DNA from: Ignavibacteriaceae bacterium
GTDB taxonomy: Bacteria; Bacteroidota; Ignavibacteria; Ignavibacteriales; Ignavibacteriaceae
Length of the DNA: 45,665 nt
Assembly (NCBI GenBank): GCA_023231105.1
Contig: JALNWB010000012.1
Coordinates: 1-45,665, forward strand
Reading direction: 5' to 3'
The position numbers were made by a program, and so were the translations under genes. This document shows, in pieces, positions 32,977-42,202 of the stretch. The notes under the pieces are model-generated. The model ran no database searches and was not told where the DNA came from. It saw nothing but the letters and a program-made list of their open reading frames with translations. Position 1 is the stretch's first letter. Each line of letters opens with the position of its first letter.

Positions 32977-34581
32977 CTAAAAGCGTTTCGTCAGATCAAG
33001 AAAAACTCTTCCTTGCGTATTCTTCTTTTCAAAAATTCCTTCATAACTCAGAGATGCATACATATTAAACGGTATTCGGATCGACATTTCTAATCCGGCA
33101 ATTAATTGGTGCATTGCATTGGGATTATTTACAAAGTGATATTTTATATCACGAATTTCTCCTGCTAAAGAAATATTATCATTCCAAAAAGATTTACTGG
33201 TGCGCAAAGAAACTTGTGCCCCTTCGGAATAACTCGAAATCAATTTTAGAAATGAAATGCTGCCGTCAACTTTTGCATATGGAATTTGATAATAGGAAAT
33301 CGTACTCCCAAAATTTCGAGACGGTTTTGCATCACGTTTCTGAAAACGATACCCCGCATTAGCGGAAATATAAAGTTGGGAAAACGGTTTTATATAAACG
33401 CTTGCCGAATATCCTTGACGCATTTCATTCTCGATAAGATATTCGAGCAGAGTTTTATACGTCTCGTAATAAATCACATTTTTCCGCGCATCGTAACTGA
33501 GCGAAGCAGAAATTAATTGAATCGGAGAATAACGAACGGAGAAAAATATACTTGTGAGACTAAGTGTGTTTTTGCCAACCAAGTTCACTTTTTTAAACAT
33601 ATCAACTTCGGAAGAAGCAAAGAAATATGTTTTGGGAATTATATCATTCGAATGCTGTAAATAAAGGTAGCGTCTGTCGGTTTTAAAATTATTTGTCTGG
33701 TTGAACACCGCAATGGTGTTTTCCATCGTAGAAGATTTAAGGGAATCAGTTCTGCCGACATATCCTCCGAACTGAAATAACTTTGCATTGTAACCGTAGT
33801 CAGAAAAATTTGGGCGCGAACCTAAAATTGCCCCGGTGTAATATTTTGAAAAAGTATATTCGTACTGAACTCCGTCAATCGTTCCAACGTTTGCAGTGCG
33901 CGGGTTTAAATGCCTCCCTATCCAAAGAAGTGATTTCGTTGAAAGTTCATAAGAAACTCCCAAATCATAAATTTTCAAACTCTGCCCGATACTTTTCTTT
34001 ACCTGCGGCCAATCCTTAACATTATAAGAAAAGTTAATATATGAAGAGAAAGAAAATTTAGAATCGGCAATTTTATCGGCAGAAAAAGAGAGTGAATATC
34101 TCCACCGCTGCATATCACCGCGATTGCTCACATTATCAAATTGCGAGACAGACTGCATTGAAAACCTGCCGTAATAATTTTTTGGGGTTGATACTTTTTT
34201 AGGAATTTTAATCCCTGCAATTGTGGATATCGAATCTAACTTTTCTCCTCCCGGAAGTTTCTCTTCTTTTTTTTCTACTCCTTTTACAAATGCAAAAACA
34301 GGTTCATTTTCATTTAAGGAAACGTTATTAATTCTTTCGCCGGCAACCGACTTACTTGAAAGAAATTTCACTTGAATTGCCGGAATTAATGCATTTGATC
34401 TAAAAATAAAAAGCGTATCATTAACAATAATGTTTTCAGTTGAAACAAATTTCACATAAACATTCTGAGGCGTTTGATAAGTTACCACTCCTTCTCTTTT
34501 TTCAATCTGCGGTTGAGAAAAAGAATTTATTGCAAAAAAGATTACAAAATAAATAATATTTTTCAGCGTTATCGTCTTCAT
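32977..34581 (-). CDS. Predicted outer-membrane beta-barrel protein of the cytochrome locus
   Basis: A 534-residue exported protein. A Sec signal (about residues 1-22, ending NSFSQ) is followed by a soluble beta-rich domain of about 100 residues (GVVTYQTPQNVYVKF) and a linker with KKEEKLPGGEKLDS. From about residue 138 to the end run many alternating aromatic/polar strands (SFSSYINFSYNVKDW, YSASVYIKPFSQLYISANAG, MYASLSYEGIF). The protein ends in phenylalanine (DLTKRF), the usual outer-membrane barrel signal. It has no heme motif. I infer a sheath or anchor for the neighbouring cytochromes, similar in concept to MtrB/PioB-type porins, though no sequence match to those is visible. Its ATG overlaps the giant cytochrome's stop (TAATG). 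Confidence 0.75.
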   Translation of the reverse strand: MKTITLKNIIYFVIFFAINSFSQPQIEKREGVVTYQTPQNVYVKFVSTENIIVNDTLFIFRSNALIPAIQVKFLSSKSVAGERINNVSLNENEPVFAFVKGVEKKEEKLPGGEKLDSISTIAGIKIPKKVSTPKNYYGRFSMQSVSQFDNVSNRGDMQRWRYSLSFSADKIADSKFSFSSYINFSYNVKDWPQVKKSIGQSLKIYDLGVSYELSTKSLLWIGRHLNPRTANVGTIDGVQYEYTFSKYYTGAILGSRPNFSDYGYNAKLFQFGGYVGRTDSLKSSTMENTIAVFNQTNNFKTDRRYLYLQHSNDIIPKTYFFASSEVDMFKKVNLVGKNTLSLTSIFFSVRYSPIQLISASLSYDARKNVIYYETYKTLLEYLIENEMRQGYSASVYIKPFSQLYISANAGYRFQKRDAKPSRNFGSTISYYQIPYAKVDGSISFLKLISSYSEGAQVSLRTSKSFWNDNISLAGEIRDIKYHFVNNPNAMHQLIAGLEMSIRIPFNMYASLSYEGIFEKKNTQGRVFLDLTKRF

Positions 34582-37500
34582 TAATTCTCTAAAGTTTTAA
34601 TAAAGTTTTTAATTTGTCCCGGATTTCTACCGGTAGGATGGCATCTGTAGCACTCGGAACTCACATAAGAATAATTCTTAACACCATTGTGGTCTTTATC
34701 AACCGAAGCCTTATTGCTATGCTCATGGCAAGTTATACAAGTAAAAATTTTGTAGTTCGAAGCAGAATTGTGGCAGTCCGAACACAAATTCCATTCACGG
34801 TTATGCTTTCCGGAATAAATTGGGAAATATTTTCCGTCATGATTAAAGGTGGATGGTGTCCAGGCTGTTTGTGTATGACATGTTTCACAGTCGTGCGGAA
34901 ATTGTGCTGTTTGATGCGCCGGATTTGTAGTTGCATTATAATTACTTTGATGGCATCCGTAACACAACGTTGGTGTATTTGCATAACTAAGAACATGACA
35001 CGATTTGCAGTTATTTTTAATTGCAATATGTGCCCCCTGGATTACATAATATTTATCATGGATTGAAAAACTTGCCGGTTTCCATCCAGGCTGCGTTGTG
35101 TGACAATCTTGACATGTTGTAGGAAGAGCCAACGAAGTATGATTTGGGTCTATCGCATTTGCAAAATTAGACTGATGACAAGAATAACATTGCGTATCGG
35201 TTCCCGTCGTTTTTCCTTTATGACAATCTGAACAGGCAGCTTGTGCATGTCCGCCCGTAAGTTGAAAATTCGTTGCTGAATGAGAAAATGAAGAAGGAAT
35301 CCAAGCCGTAGGTGTATGACATTTCTTACAATCTGTACTAATTCCCAATGCAGAATGATTTGGGTTTACAGAATTTGTAAAACTTAGTTGATGACAGTCA
35401 TAACAAACTTGTGAAGTCCCGGTAGTTTTTCCTTTGTGACAATCTGAACAGGCAGCTTTTGTATGTCCGCCGATAAGTGGGAAACTTGTAGTTGCATGAT
35501 TAAAGGTAGATGGTTTCCATCCGTCTGTTGTGTGGCATAATTTACAATCGATGCTCAATCCTATGGATAGATGATTTGGATTCAATGAATTCGCATAATT
35601 CGGCTGATGACAATCATTACAAATTTGAGACGTACCGGTGGTTTTTCCTTTGTGGCAATCTGAACATACAACTGTTGAATGCTTTCCTGTTAATTGGAAA
35701 TTTGTAGTTGCATGATTAAATGTAGAAGGTTTCCATCCATCGGTTGTATGACATGATTTGCAGTCTGTACTCAATCCCAAAGTTTGATGATTTGGATTCA
35801 ATGAATTTGTATAATTCGTTTGATGGCAATCAACACAAATTTGTGATGTCCCGGTAGTTTTTCCTTTATGACAATCTGAACAGACTGCTGTTAAATGCTT
35901 CCCAACAAGTTGGAAGTTTGTTGTTGCATGATTAAATGAAGATGGTTTCCATCCATCGGTTGTATGACACGATTTGCAATCTGTGCTCAATCCTATGACT
36001 TGATGATTTGGATTCAACGAATTTGCATAATTCGTTTGATGGCAATCATTACAAATTTGTGAAGTACCGGCAGCTTTTCCTTTATGACAATCTGAACAAG
36101 CTGCTGTTAAATGTTTCCCAACAAGCTGATAATTTGTTGTTGCGTGACTAAATGTAGAGGGTTTCCATCCATCCGATGTATGACATGATTTGCAATCTGT
36201 ACTTAATCCCAAAGTTTGATGATTTGGATTCAATGAATTTGCATAATTCGTTTGATGACAATCATTACAAATTTGTGATGTGCCTGTGGTTTTTCCTTTA
36301 TGACAATCTGAACAGACTGCTGTTGCATGTTTTCCAACAAGCGGGAATTTTGTGGCTGTATGGTTGAATGAAGAGGGTTTCCATCCATCCGCTGTATGAC
36401 ATAATTTGCAATCGGTTGATAATCCAAGTTGTTGATGATTCGGAGTCGCAGAATTTGCATAATTGGTTTGATGACAACTTGAACATTCCGGTGATAGCGG
36501 AGATGTGTTCGTAGGAAGATGACAACTTTCACAAGTTATAGTTAAATGTTTTCCTGTTAATGGGAGTCTCGAACTACTATGGTTAAATGCTCCATCTCCT
36601 CTGCCGGTTGGATGACAGCGATAACATTCTGAACTTACATAAGAATATCCGTTAACTTCACCAATGTGCTTACTGTCTGTACTGCTTTTCGGATGACAAC
36701 CACTGCTTAAGCATGTAAAGTTTGCGTAATTAGAAGTATTATGACACGTGGCACAGCTGATTCCGCTATGCTTTCCTGATGCTATCGGAAAATATTTATT
36801 GTGGTCAAAGGTTGCTGGAGTCCAGGCTGCTGTTTTATGGCAGTCAGCACAAGCAGTAGTAAAGCCCGCTGTGCTATGTTTCGGATTTGTCGTGTTATCA
36901 TAATTTGTTTTATGACAACTATAACAATCGGTTGGGGTATTCGTATAACCGTTTGTATGGCACTTTACACAATCAACACTTGTATGTGCGCCGGTTAATG
37001 GAAATTTAGTTGTTGAATGATCAAACGTTGCCGGTTTCCACGCTGTTGTTGAATGACATTTTGTACAATCTGTAGGAAAATTAGCTGCTATATGATGCGG
37101 ATTTGTAGTGTTATCGTAATCTGTTTTATGACAACCATAACACTGCGTATCGGTTCCGGTCGTTTTTCCTTTATGACAGTCTGAACATAAAACTGTTGAA
37201 TGTTTTCCCGTTAATTGAAAATTTGTTGTTGCATGATTAAATGTAGATGGTTTCCATCCATCGGTTGTATGACACGATTTGCAATCCGTACTTAATCCTA
37301 TGGATAGATGATTTGGATTCACTGAACTTGCATAATTCGGCTGATGACAATCATTACAAATTTGTGAAGTGCCGGCCGCTTTTCCTTTATGGCAATCTGA
37401 ACATGCTGCTGTTGTATGTTTTCCAACAAGCTGATAATTTGTTGTTGCGTGATTAAATGTAGATGGTTTCCATCCATCCGGTGTATGACATGATTTACAA

Positions 37501-40500
37501 TCTGTACTCAATCCTAAAATTTGATGACTTGGATTTACTGAACTTGCATAATTCGGCTGATGACAATCATTGCAAATTTGTGAAGTGCCGGCAGCTTTTC
37601 CTTTATGGCAATCTGAACAGGTTGCTGTTGTATGTTTTCCAACAAGCTGATAATTTGTTGTTGCGTGATTAAATGTAGATGGTTTCCATCCGTCCGACGT
37701 ATGACATGATTTGCAATCTGTACTCAATCCCAAAATTTGATGACTTGGATTTACAGAATTTATATAATTCGGCTGATGACAATCATTACAAATTTGAGAT
37801 GTACCTGTCGTTTTTCCTTTATGGCAATCTGAACAGACTGCTGTTAAATGTTTTCCAACAAGTTGAAAATTTGTTGTTGCATGATTAAATGTAGAAGGTT
37901 TCCATCCATCCGTTGTGTGGCATAATTTACAATCAATGCTTAATCCTATGGTTAGATGATTTGGATTCAATGAATTTGCATAATTCGTTTGATGGCAATC
38001 ATTACAAATTTGTGATGTGCCGGTCGTTTTTCCTTTATGACAATCTGAACAGACTGCTGTTGCATGTTTTCCAACAAGTTGAAAATTTGTGGTTGCATGA
38101 TTAAAAGTAGAAGGTTTCCATCCATCCGTTGTGTGGCATAATTTACAATCAATGCTTAATCCTATGATTAGATGATTTGGATTCAATGAATTTGCATAAT
38201 TGGTTTGATGGCAATCATTACAAACTTGTGAAGTGCCTGTGGTTTTTCCTTTATGGCAATCTGAACAGACTGCTGTTGCATGTTTTCCAATAAGTTGGAA
38301 GTTCGTGGCTGCATGATTAAATGTAGAAGGTTTCCATCCATCAGCTGTATGACATAATTTGCAATCGGTTGATAATCCCAGTTGTTGATGATTTGGACTC
38401 GCAGAATTAGCATAATTAGTTTGATGACAACTTGAACATTCCGGCGAAAGCGGAGATGTGTTCGTAGGAAGATGACAACTTTCACATGCTATGGTTAAAT
38501 GTTTTCCTGTTAACGGAAGTCTCGAAGTATTATGGTTAAACGCTCCTTCCGCTTTGCCAGTTGGATGACAGCGATAACATTCTGAACTTACATAAGAATA
38601 TCCGTTAACTTCACCAATGTGCTTGCTGTCGGTACTGCTTTTCGGATGACAACCGCTGCTTAAGCATGTGAAGTTTGCGTAATTAGAAGTATTATGACAT
38701 GTTGCGCAGCTAATTCCACTATGCTTTCCAGAAGCTATCGGGAAATATTTATTGTGGTCAAACGTTGCCGGAGTCCAACCCGTCGTTTGATGACAATCTT
38801 TGCATGTTGTTGGGAATCCGGCGGTACTGTGTTTCGGATTTGTCGTGTTATCATAATTTGTCTTATGGCAGCTATAACAATCGGTTGGTGTATTTGTATA
38901 ACCATTTGCATGACACTTTGCACAGTCAACACTAGTATGTGCGCCGGTCAATGGAAAGGTTGTTGTTGAATGATCAAACGTTGCCGGCTTCCATGCCGTT
39001 GTTGAATGACATGTAGTACATGTCGTTGGGAATTGCGAAGTAACATGGTTTGGATTCGTTGTATTATCATAATTCGTTTTATGACAACTGTAACAATCCT
39101 TTGGCGTATTTACATAACCGCTGGCATGACACTGATTACAAGCGACACTTAAATGAGCGCCCGTTAAAGGAAATTGTGTTGTCGAGTGATCAAACGTTGC
39201 CGGTTTCCATGCTGTTGTTGAATGACATGTGTTACATGTTGTTGGGAACTGCGAAGTAACATGGTTTGGATTCGTTGTGTTATCATAATTCGTTTTATGA
39301 CAACTGTAACAATCCTTTGGTGTATTTACATAACCGCTGGCGTGGCACTGAATACAAGCGACACTTAAATGAGCGCCCGTTAAAGGAAATTGTGTTGTCG
39401 AGTGATTAAACGTTGCCGGTTTCCATCCCGTAGTTGAATGACATGTGTTACATGTCGTTGGGAATTGTGATGTAACATGGTTCGGATTCGTTGTATTATC
39501 ATAATTCGTTTTATGACAAGAATAACAATCTGTTGAAATATTTGTATAACCGCTTGCATGGCATGAAATACATGTAGTTATAGCATGTATTCCAGTTAAA
39601 GGAAAATTTGTTGACGAATGATTGAAACTTGATGGAATCCATGCCGTATTAGTGTGACATCGTTTGCAATCTGTCGGAAATTTAGAAGTAACATGATTGG
39701 GATTAGTTGTCGCTTCAAAAGTACCTTTATGGCAGCCATAACAATCTGTTGGAGTGTTCTTAAAACCTGTACTATGACATTTATTGCAATTAAGTTGAGT
39801 ATGCGCTCCTTCTAATACAAAATATTGAGTATGATCAAACGAAGCAGGTTTCCAACCATTAATTGTATGACATATTGCGCACGCTGTGGCAAATCCGGCT
39901 GAGATATGGTTTGGATCCTTTGTCTGTTCAAAATGAGTTTTATGGCATGAGTAACAATCCTTTGATAATCCCGCAAATGTTCCTGCTTTGTGACAAGAAA
40001 AACAGTTGACTATTTTATGACCGCCTTGCAACGGAAAAAAATCATGAGCAAATGAAGCATAACCCCATTGAGCATCAGTAAAATTATGACACGATTCACA
40101 CTCTGTTGAAAAACCTGATTGAGCATGATTAGGATTTTGTGTTGCTGCATAATTTTGTTTATGGCAATCGTAACATTTTACTCCCAAAGGTTCAAAGTTT
40201 AGTTCTGAATAGCGTAAATGACATCGCTGGCAATCGGCTTTAGCATGCTGACCGAGCAGCGGAAAACGTGAACGCTGATGAATATCGGTAATATTTTCAA
40301 TCAACCAGGCATTCGGCGTGTGACAGTTACTACATTGCTGTGAAACAGTATTTTTATGAATATCTTTATGGCATGAAGCGCATTCTTCTCTCGCTTCTGC
40401 AAATTTCAAAATCGCATGACACTGTTTACAATCAACATTTTTATGCTGACCGACTAAAGCAAATCTTGTCGCTTCGTGTTTGAATTTCTTCTGCGAAGGA

Positions 40501-40628
40501 ATTTCTTTCCAACTTGTCGATATATGACAGTCGGAACAATCAAATTGAATTTTCCCGTGTGGTGAAGTTTGTGCAGAAAGTTTTCCTGCAAAAAGAATTA
40601 AAACGATTATGAATGACAGTCTGCGCAT
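34581..40628 (-). CDS. Giant exported multiheme c-type cytochrome, about 82 heme-binding motifs
   Basis: A 2015-residue protein with a Sec signal (MRRLSFIIVLILFAGKLSAQ) and no lipobox. I count 80 CxxCH motifs and 2 CxxxxCH motifs (CLSSGCH). Most of the chain is a 72-residue unit with heme motifs at unit positions 1, 33 and 48 and extra histidines at 17 (F-N/D-H), 28 (G-K/A-H) and 64 (NPNH), one possible distal ligand per heme. Three super-modules of about 680, 651 and 658 residues each end with a cap containing YSYVSSECYRCHPTG. By my count they hold 28, 27 and 27 hemes. The N-terminal 200 residues resemble the 20-heme protein encoded upstream, so the giant probably grew from such an ancestor. 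It is periplasmic or surface-located. Its start overlaps the 20-heme gene by 22 bases. Confidence 0.93.
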   Translation of the reverse strand: MRRLSFIIVLILFAGKLSAQTSPHGKIQFDCSDCHISTSWKEIPSQKKFKHEATRFALVGQHKNVDCKQCHAILKFAEAREECASCHKDIHKNTVSQQCSNCHTPNAWLIENITDIHQRSRFPLLGQHAKADCQRCHLRYSELNFEPLGVKCYDCHKQNYAATQNPNHAQSGFSTECESCHNFTDAQWGYASFAHDFFPLQGGHKIVNCFSCHKAGTFAGLSKDCYSCHKTHFEQTKDPNHISAGFATACAICHTINGWKPASFDHTQYFVLEGAHTQLNCNKCHSTGFKNTPTDCYGCHKGTFEATTNPNHVTSKFPTDCKRCHTNTAWIPSSFNHSSTNFPLTGIHAITTCISCHASGYTNISTDCYSCHKTNYDNTTNPNHVTSQFPTTCNTCHSTTGWKPATFNHSTTQFPLTGAHLSVACIQCHASGYVNTPKDCYSCHKTNYDNTTNPNHVTSQFPTTCNTCHSTTAWKPATFDHSTTQFPLTGAHLSVACNQCHASGYVNTPKDCYSCHKTNYDNTTNPNHVTSQFPTTCTTCHSTTAWKPATFDHSTTTFPLTGAHTSVDCAKCHANGYTNTPTDCYSCHKTNYDNTTNPKHSTAGFPTTCKDCHQTTGWTPATFDHNKYFPIASGKHSGISCATCHNTSNYANFTCLSSGCHPKSSTDSKHIGEVNGYSYVSSECYRCHPTGKAEGAFNHNTSRLPLTGKHLTIACESCHLPTNTSPLSPECSSCHQTNYANSASPNHQQLGLSTDCKLCHTADGWKPSTFNHAATNFQLIGKHATAVCSDCHKGKTTGTSQVCNDCHQTNYANSLNPNHLIIGLSIDCKLCHTTDGWKPSTFNHATTNFQLVGKHATAVCSDCHKGKTTGTSQICNDCHQTNYANSLNPNHLTIGLSIDCKLCHTTDGWKPSTFNHATTNFQLVGKHLTAVCSDCHKGKTTGTSQICNDCHQPNYINSVNPSHQILGLSTDCKSCHTSDGWKPSTFNHATTNYQLVGKHTTATCSDCHKGKAAGTSQICNDCHQPNYASSVNPSHQILGLSTDCKSCHTPDGWKPSTFNHATTNYQLVGKHTTAACSDCHKGKAAGTSQICNDCHQPNYASSVNPNHLSIGLSTDCKSCHTTDGWKPSTFNHATTNFQLTGKHSTVLCSDCHKGKTTGTDTQCYGCHKTDYDNTTNPHHIAANFPTDCTKCHSTTAWKPATFDHSTTKFPLTGAHTSVDCVKCHTNGYTNTPTDCYSCHKTNYDNTTNPKHSTAGFTTACADCHKTAAWTPATFDHNKYFPIASGKHSGISCATCHNTSNYANFTCLSSGCHPKSSTDSKHIGEVNGYSYVSSECYRCHPTGRGDGAFNHSSSRLPLTGKHLTITCESCHLPTNTSPLSPECSSCHQTNYANSATPNHQQLGLSTDCKLCHTADGWKPSSFNHTATKFPLVGKHATAVCSDCHKGKTTGTSQICNDCHQTNYANSLNPNHQTLGLSTDCKSCHTSDGWKPSTFSHATTNYQLVGKHLTAACSDCHKGKAAGTSQICNDCHQTNYANSLNPNHQVIGLSTDCKSCHTTDGWKPSSFNHATTNFQLVGKHLTAVCSDCHKGKTTGTSQICVDCHQTNYTNSLNPNHQTLGLSTDCKSCHTTDGWKPSTFNHATTNFQLTGKHSTVVCSDCHKGKTTGTSQICNDCHQPNYANSLNPNHLSIGLSIDCKLCHTTDGWKPSTFNHATTSFPLIGGHTKAACSDCHKGKTTGTSQVCYDCHQLSFTNSVNPNHSALGISTDCKKCHTPTAWIPSSFSHSATNFQLTGGHAQAACSDCHKGKTTGTDTQCYSCHQSNFANAIDPNHTSLALPTTCQDCHTTQPGWKPASFSIHDKYYVIQGAHIAIKNNCKSCHVLSYANTPTLCYGCHQSNYNATTNPAHQTAQFPHDCETCHTQTAWTPSTFNHDGKYFPIYSGKHNREWNLCSDCHNSASNYKIFTCITCHEHSNKASVDKDHNGVKNYSYVSSECYRCHPTGRNPGQIKNFIKTLEN
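35060..36390 (-). repeat. 216-nt coding repeat array 3 (third super-module)
   Basis: Six landmarks at 35278, 35494, 35710, 35926, 36142 and 36358 are in perfect 216-base phase. They encode the CHKGKTTGT variant of the three-heme unit. Outer boundaries are approximate. Confidence 0.88.
36800..38340 (-). repeat. 216-nt coding repeat array 2 (second super-module)
   Basis: Seven landmarks at 37015, 37231, 37447, 37663, 37879, 38095 and 38311 are in perfect 216-base phase. Neighbouring copies are nearly identical in DNA over long stretches, implying recent duplication or gene conversion. Six units encode the CHKGKTTGT / ANSLNPNH variant and the last (37015) the NYDNTTNP variant. Outer boundaries are approximate. 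Confidence 0.88.
38760..39860 (-). repeat. 216-nt coding repeat array 1 (first super-module)
   Basis: Landmark copies of the FNH/FDH codon region begin at plus positions 38968, 39184, 39400 and 39616, exactly 216 bases apart; a further copy at 39829 is one codon out of phase. The units encode the NYDNTTNPNH variant of the 72-residue three-heme repeat. Outer boundaries are approximate. Confidence 0.85.
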
Positions 40629-42202
40629 TTGAATTCTTCCAATTTAAATTTTATGAAAGTTACTGAACCGTCAACTACTTTTTTATGACAAGCGCTGCAA
40701 GCAACTGCTTGATGTCCCCCCGCTAAAGTGAATCTTGTTTGTTCGTGATTGAATTTCACCGGGTTCCAGTTATCAAAAATGTGGCATCTTTCGCAATCAT
40801 TTATTCCTGCTACTTTAAACTGAGCATGATGAACATCGCGATGGCAGCCTTCACACAAAGTGGTTACCGAAGCAAATTTGATAGATATTTCATCATTAAT
40901 TTTTTTCTTCTCATGGCAACCGGAACAAGCAGACGCAACATGTTTTCCTAACAAAGGAAATTCGGTTTTGCTGTGATCGAAGGTAATTTTTTGCCATGCT
41001 TCGGTGTTATGACAATTACTGCATTCATTATTTCCAATAAACTTCGCCTTAATTTCATCACCATGAATATTTTTGTGGCAATCATTACAACGGTTTCCAA
41101 GTTGAGTAAAATGCCATTCTTTTTCTTGTTCTTTAAAATGACAAGTTTTACAAGGCACAGCCAAATGGCTTCCTACCAATTGAAATTTGCTTTGGTTATG
41201 ATTTTCAATTGAAAACTGAGAAGGAGTAAATCCTTTTTCATCATGACACTCGGCGCAGTCTTTTGTATTTCCATTTTTTACAAATGCACCTTTGTGATAG
41301 TCTTTATGACAATCAATGCATAGCGTGTGTTTAAGCTTCGAAGTCAAATTATTTCCGTGGCAGCCGGCGCATTTTACTTCAATATGTTTGCCGATCAATT
41401 TGAAATTAGTTTTGTTATGATCGAATTGCCCCGATTTTATTTGTGCAAATCCTGTGGTTACGTGACACTTCTGACAATCTTTTCCGAACTTTCCCTGGTG
41501 AATATCATTGTGGCAATTTTCGCATGATTTAAATTGAATATCTTTAAACTTTTGAAAATCTTTTCCGTTTCGTTTTTCAATCTTATGGCATTTTTCACAT
41601 TTAACTTCACTGTGTTTTCCGCTTAATTGAAAAGCCGTTTTATTATGATCGAAAGATTTTACCGGTTTAAAAGCTTCAGGTGAATGACAATTAGAACATT
41701 GCGAGCCAAGCGTTCCCTGATGAATATCGGTATGGCAGCTTTTGCAATCATTTGACATACCTAAGAAAGTGTTTTTCCGCTTTGCGAACGATTTATCCGC
41801 AATAAATTTTACTTGATGGCATTCGCCGCATTTAAGATCTTTATGCTTTCCTTCAAGTTTAAAAGTTGTTTTTTGATGATCAAAACTCTTCTCGTTAAAG
41901 CGAATAATTTCAAAAGTTCTTCCGTTATGATCGCTGTGGCATTTGAAACAGTCCTTCCCTTTAACATCGGAAGAAGCATGATATCCGCGGTTGGCATTAA
42001 TCAGAGTGTTTATTTCCTTATGGCAGGCTAAACACTTTGAGTTAAGAACTTTATCGCCAAGCTCGTGGCATTTATTACAGTTGGATAATCCTTCCAGGTT
42101 CTGATGAGCCTGTGCAAGTTTGCCCGGTGAAATTTGTGCGGAGGCTGTTGCCGCAAGAATAAATAAAAAAACAAATTGGAGGATGTATTTCTTTTTCATC
42201 AA
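40607..42202 (-). CDS. Exported 20-heme c-type cytochrome
   Basis: A 531-residue protein with a Sec signal (to about residue 22, ATASAQ) and 20 CxxCH motifs by my count. From about residue 100 it follows a looser form of the giant's three-heme unit: F-D-H, then L-x-G-K-H, then CxxCH, CxxCH and D-I-H-x-G. Extra histidines are again about one per heme, which suggests bis-histidine ligation. No lipobox is seen, so it is probably a soluble periplasmic carrier between the inner-membrane genes encoded upstream and the giant cytochrome. Its ATG overlaps the stop of the oxidoreductase gene (ATGA). Confidence 0.93.
   Translation of the reverse strand: MMKKKYILQFVFLFILAATASAQISPGKLAQAHQNLEGLSNCNKCHELGDKVLNSKCLACHKEINTLINANRGYHASSDVKGKDCFKCHSDHNGRTFEIIRFNEKSFDHQKTTFKLEGKHKDLKCGECHQVKFIADKSFAKRKNTFLGMSNDCKSCHTDIHQGTLGSQCSNCHSPEAFKPVKSFDHNKTAFQLSGKHSEVKCEKCHKIEKRNGKDFQKFKDIQFKSCENCHNDIHQGKFGKDCQKCHVTTGFAQIKSGQFDHNKTNFKLIGKHIEVKCAGCHGNNLTSKLKHTLCIDCHKDYHKGAFVKNGNTKDCAECHDEKGFTPSQFSIENHNQSKFQLVGSHLAVPCKTCHFKEQEKEWHFTQLGNRCNDCHKNIHGDEIKAKFIGNNECSNCHNTEAWQKITFDHSKTEFPLLGKHVASACSGCHEKKKINDEISIKFASVTTLCEGCHRDVHHAQFKVAGINDCERCHIFDNWNPVKFNHEQTRFTLAGGHQAVACSACHKKVVDGSVTFIKFKLEEFKCADCHS

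Noticed and set aside
34614..39259. Many open frames of 60-150 codons on the plus strand, and on the minus strand in other frames, inside the giant cytochrome gene.
   Set aside because: They recur every 216 bases as shadows of the repeat and have no independent start signals or sensible composition.
34614..39860. A CRISPR array suggested by regular repetition.
   Set aside because: The period is 216 bases, the repeats are coding and in frame, and there are no short repeats with unique spacers or cas genes.
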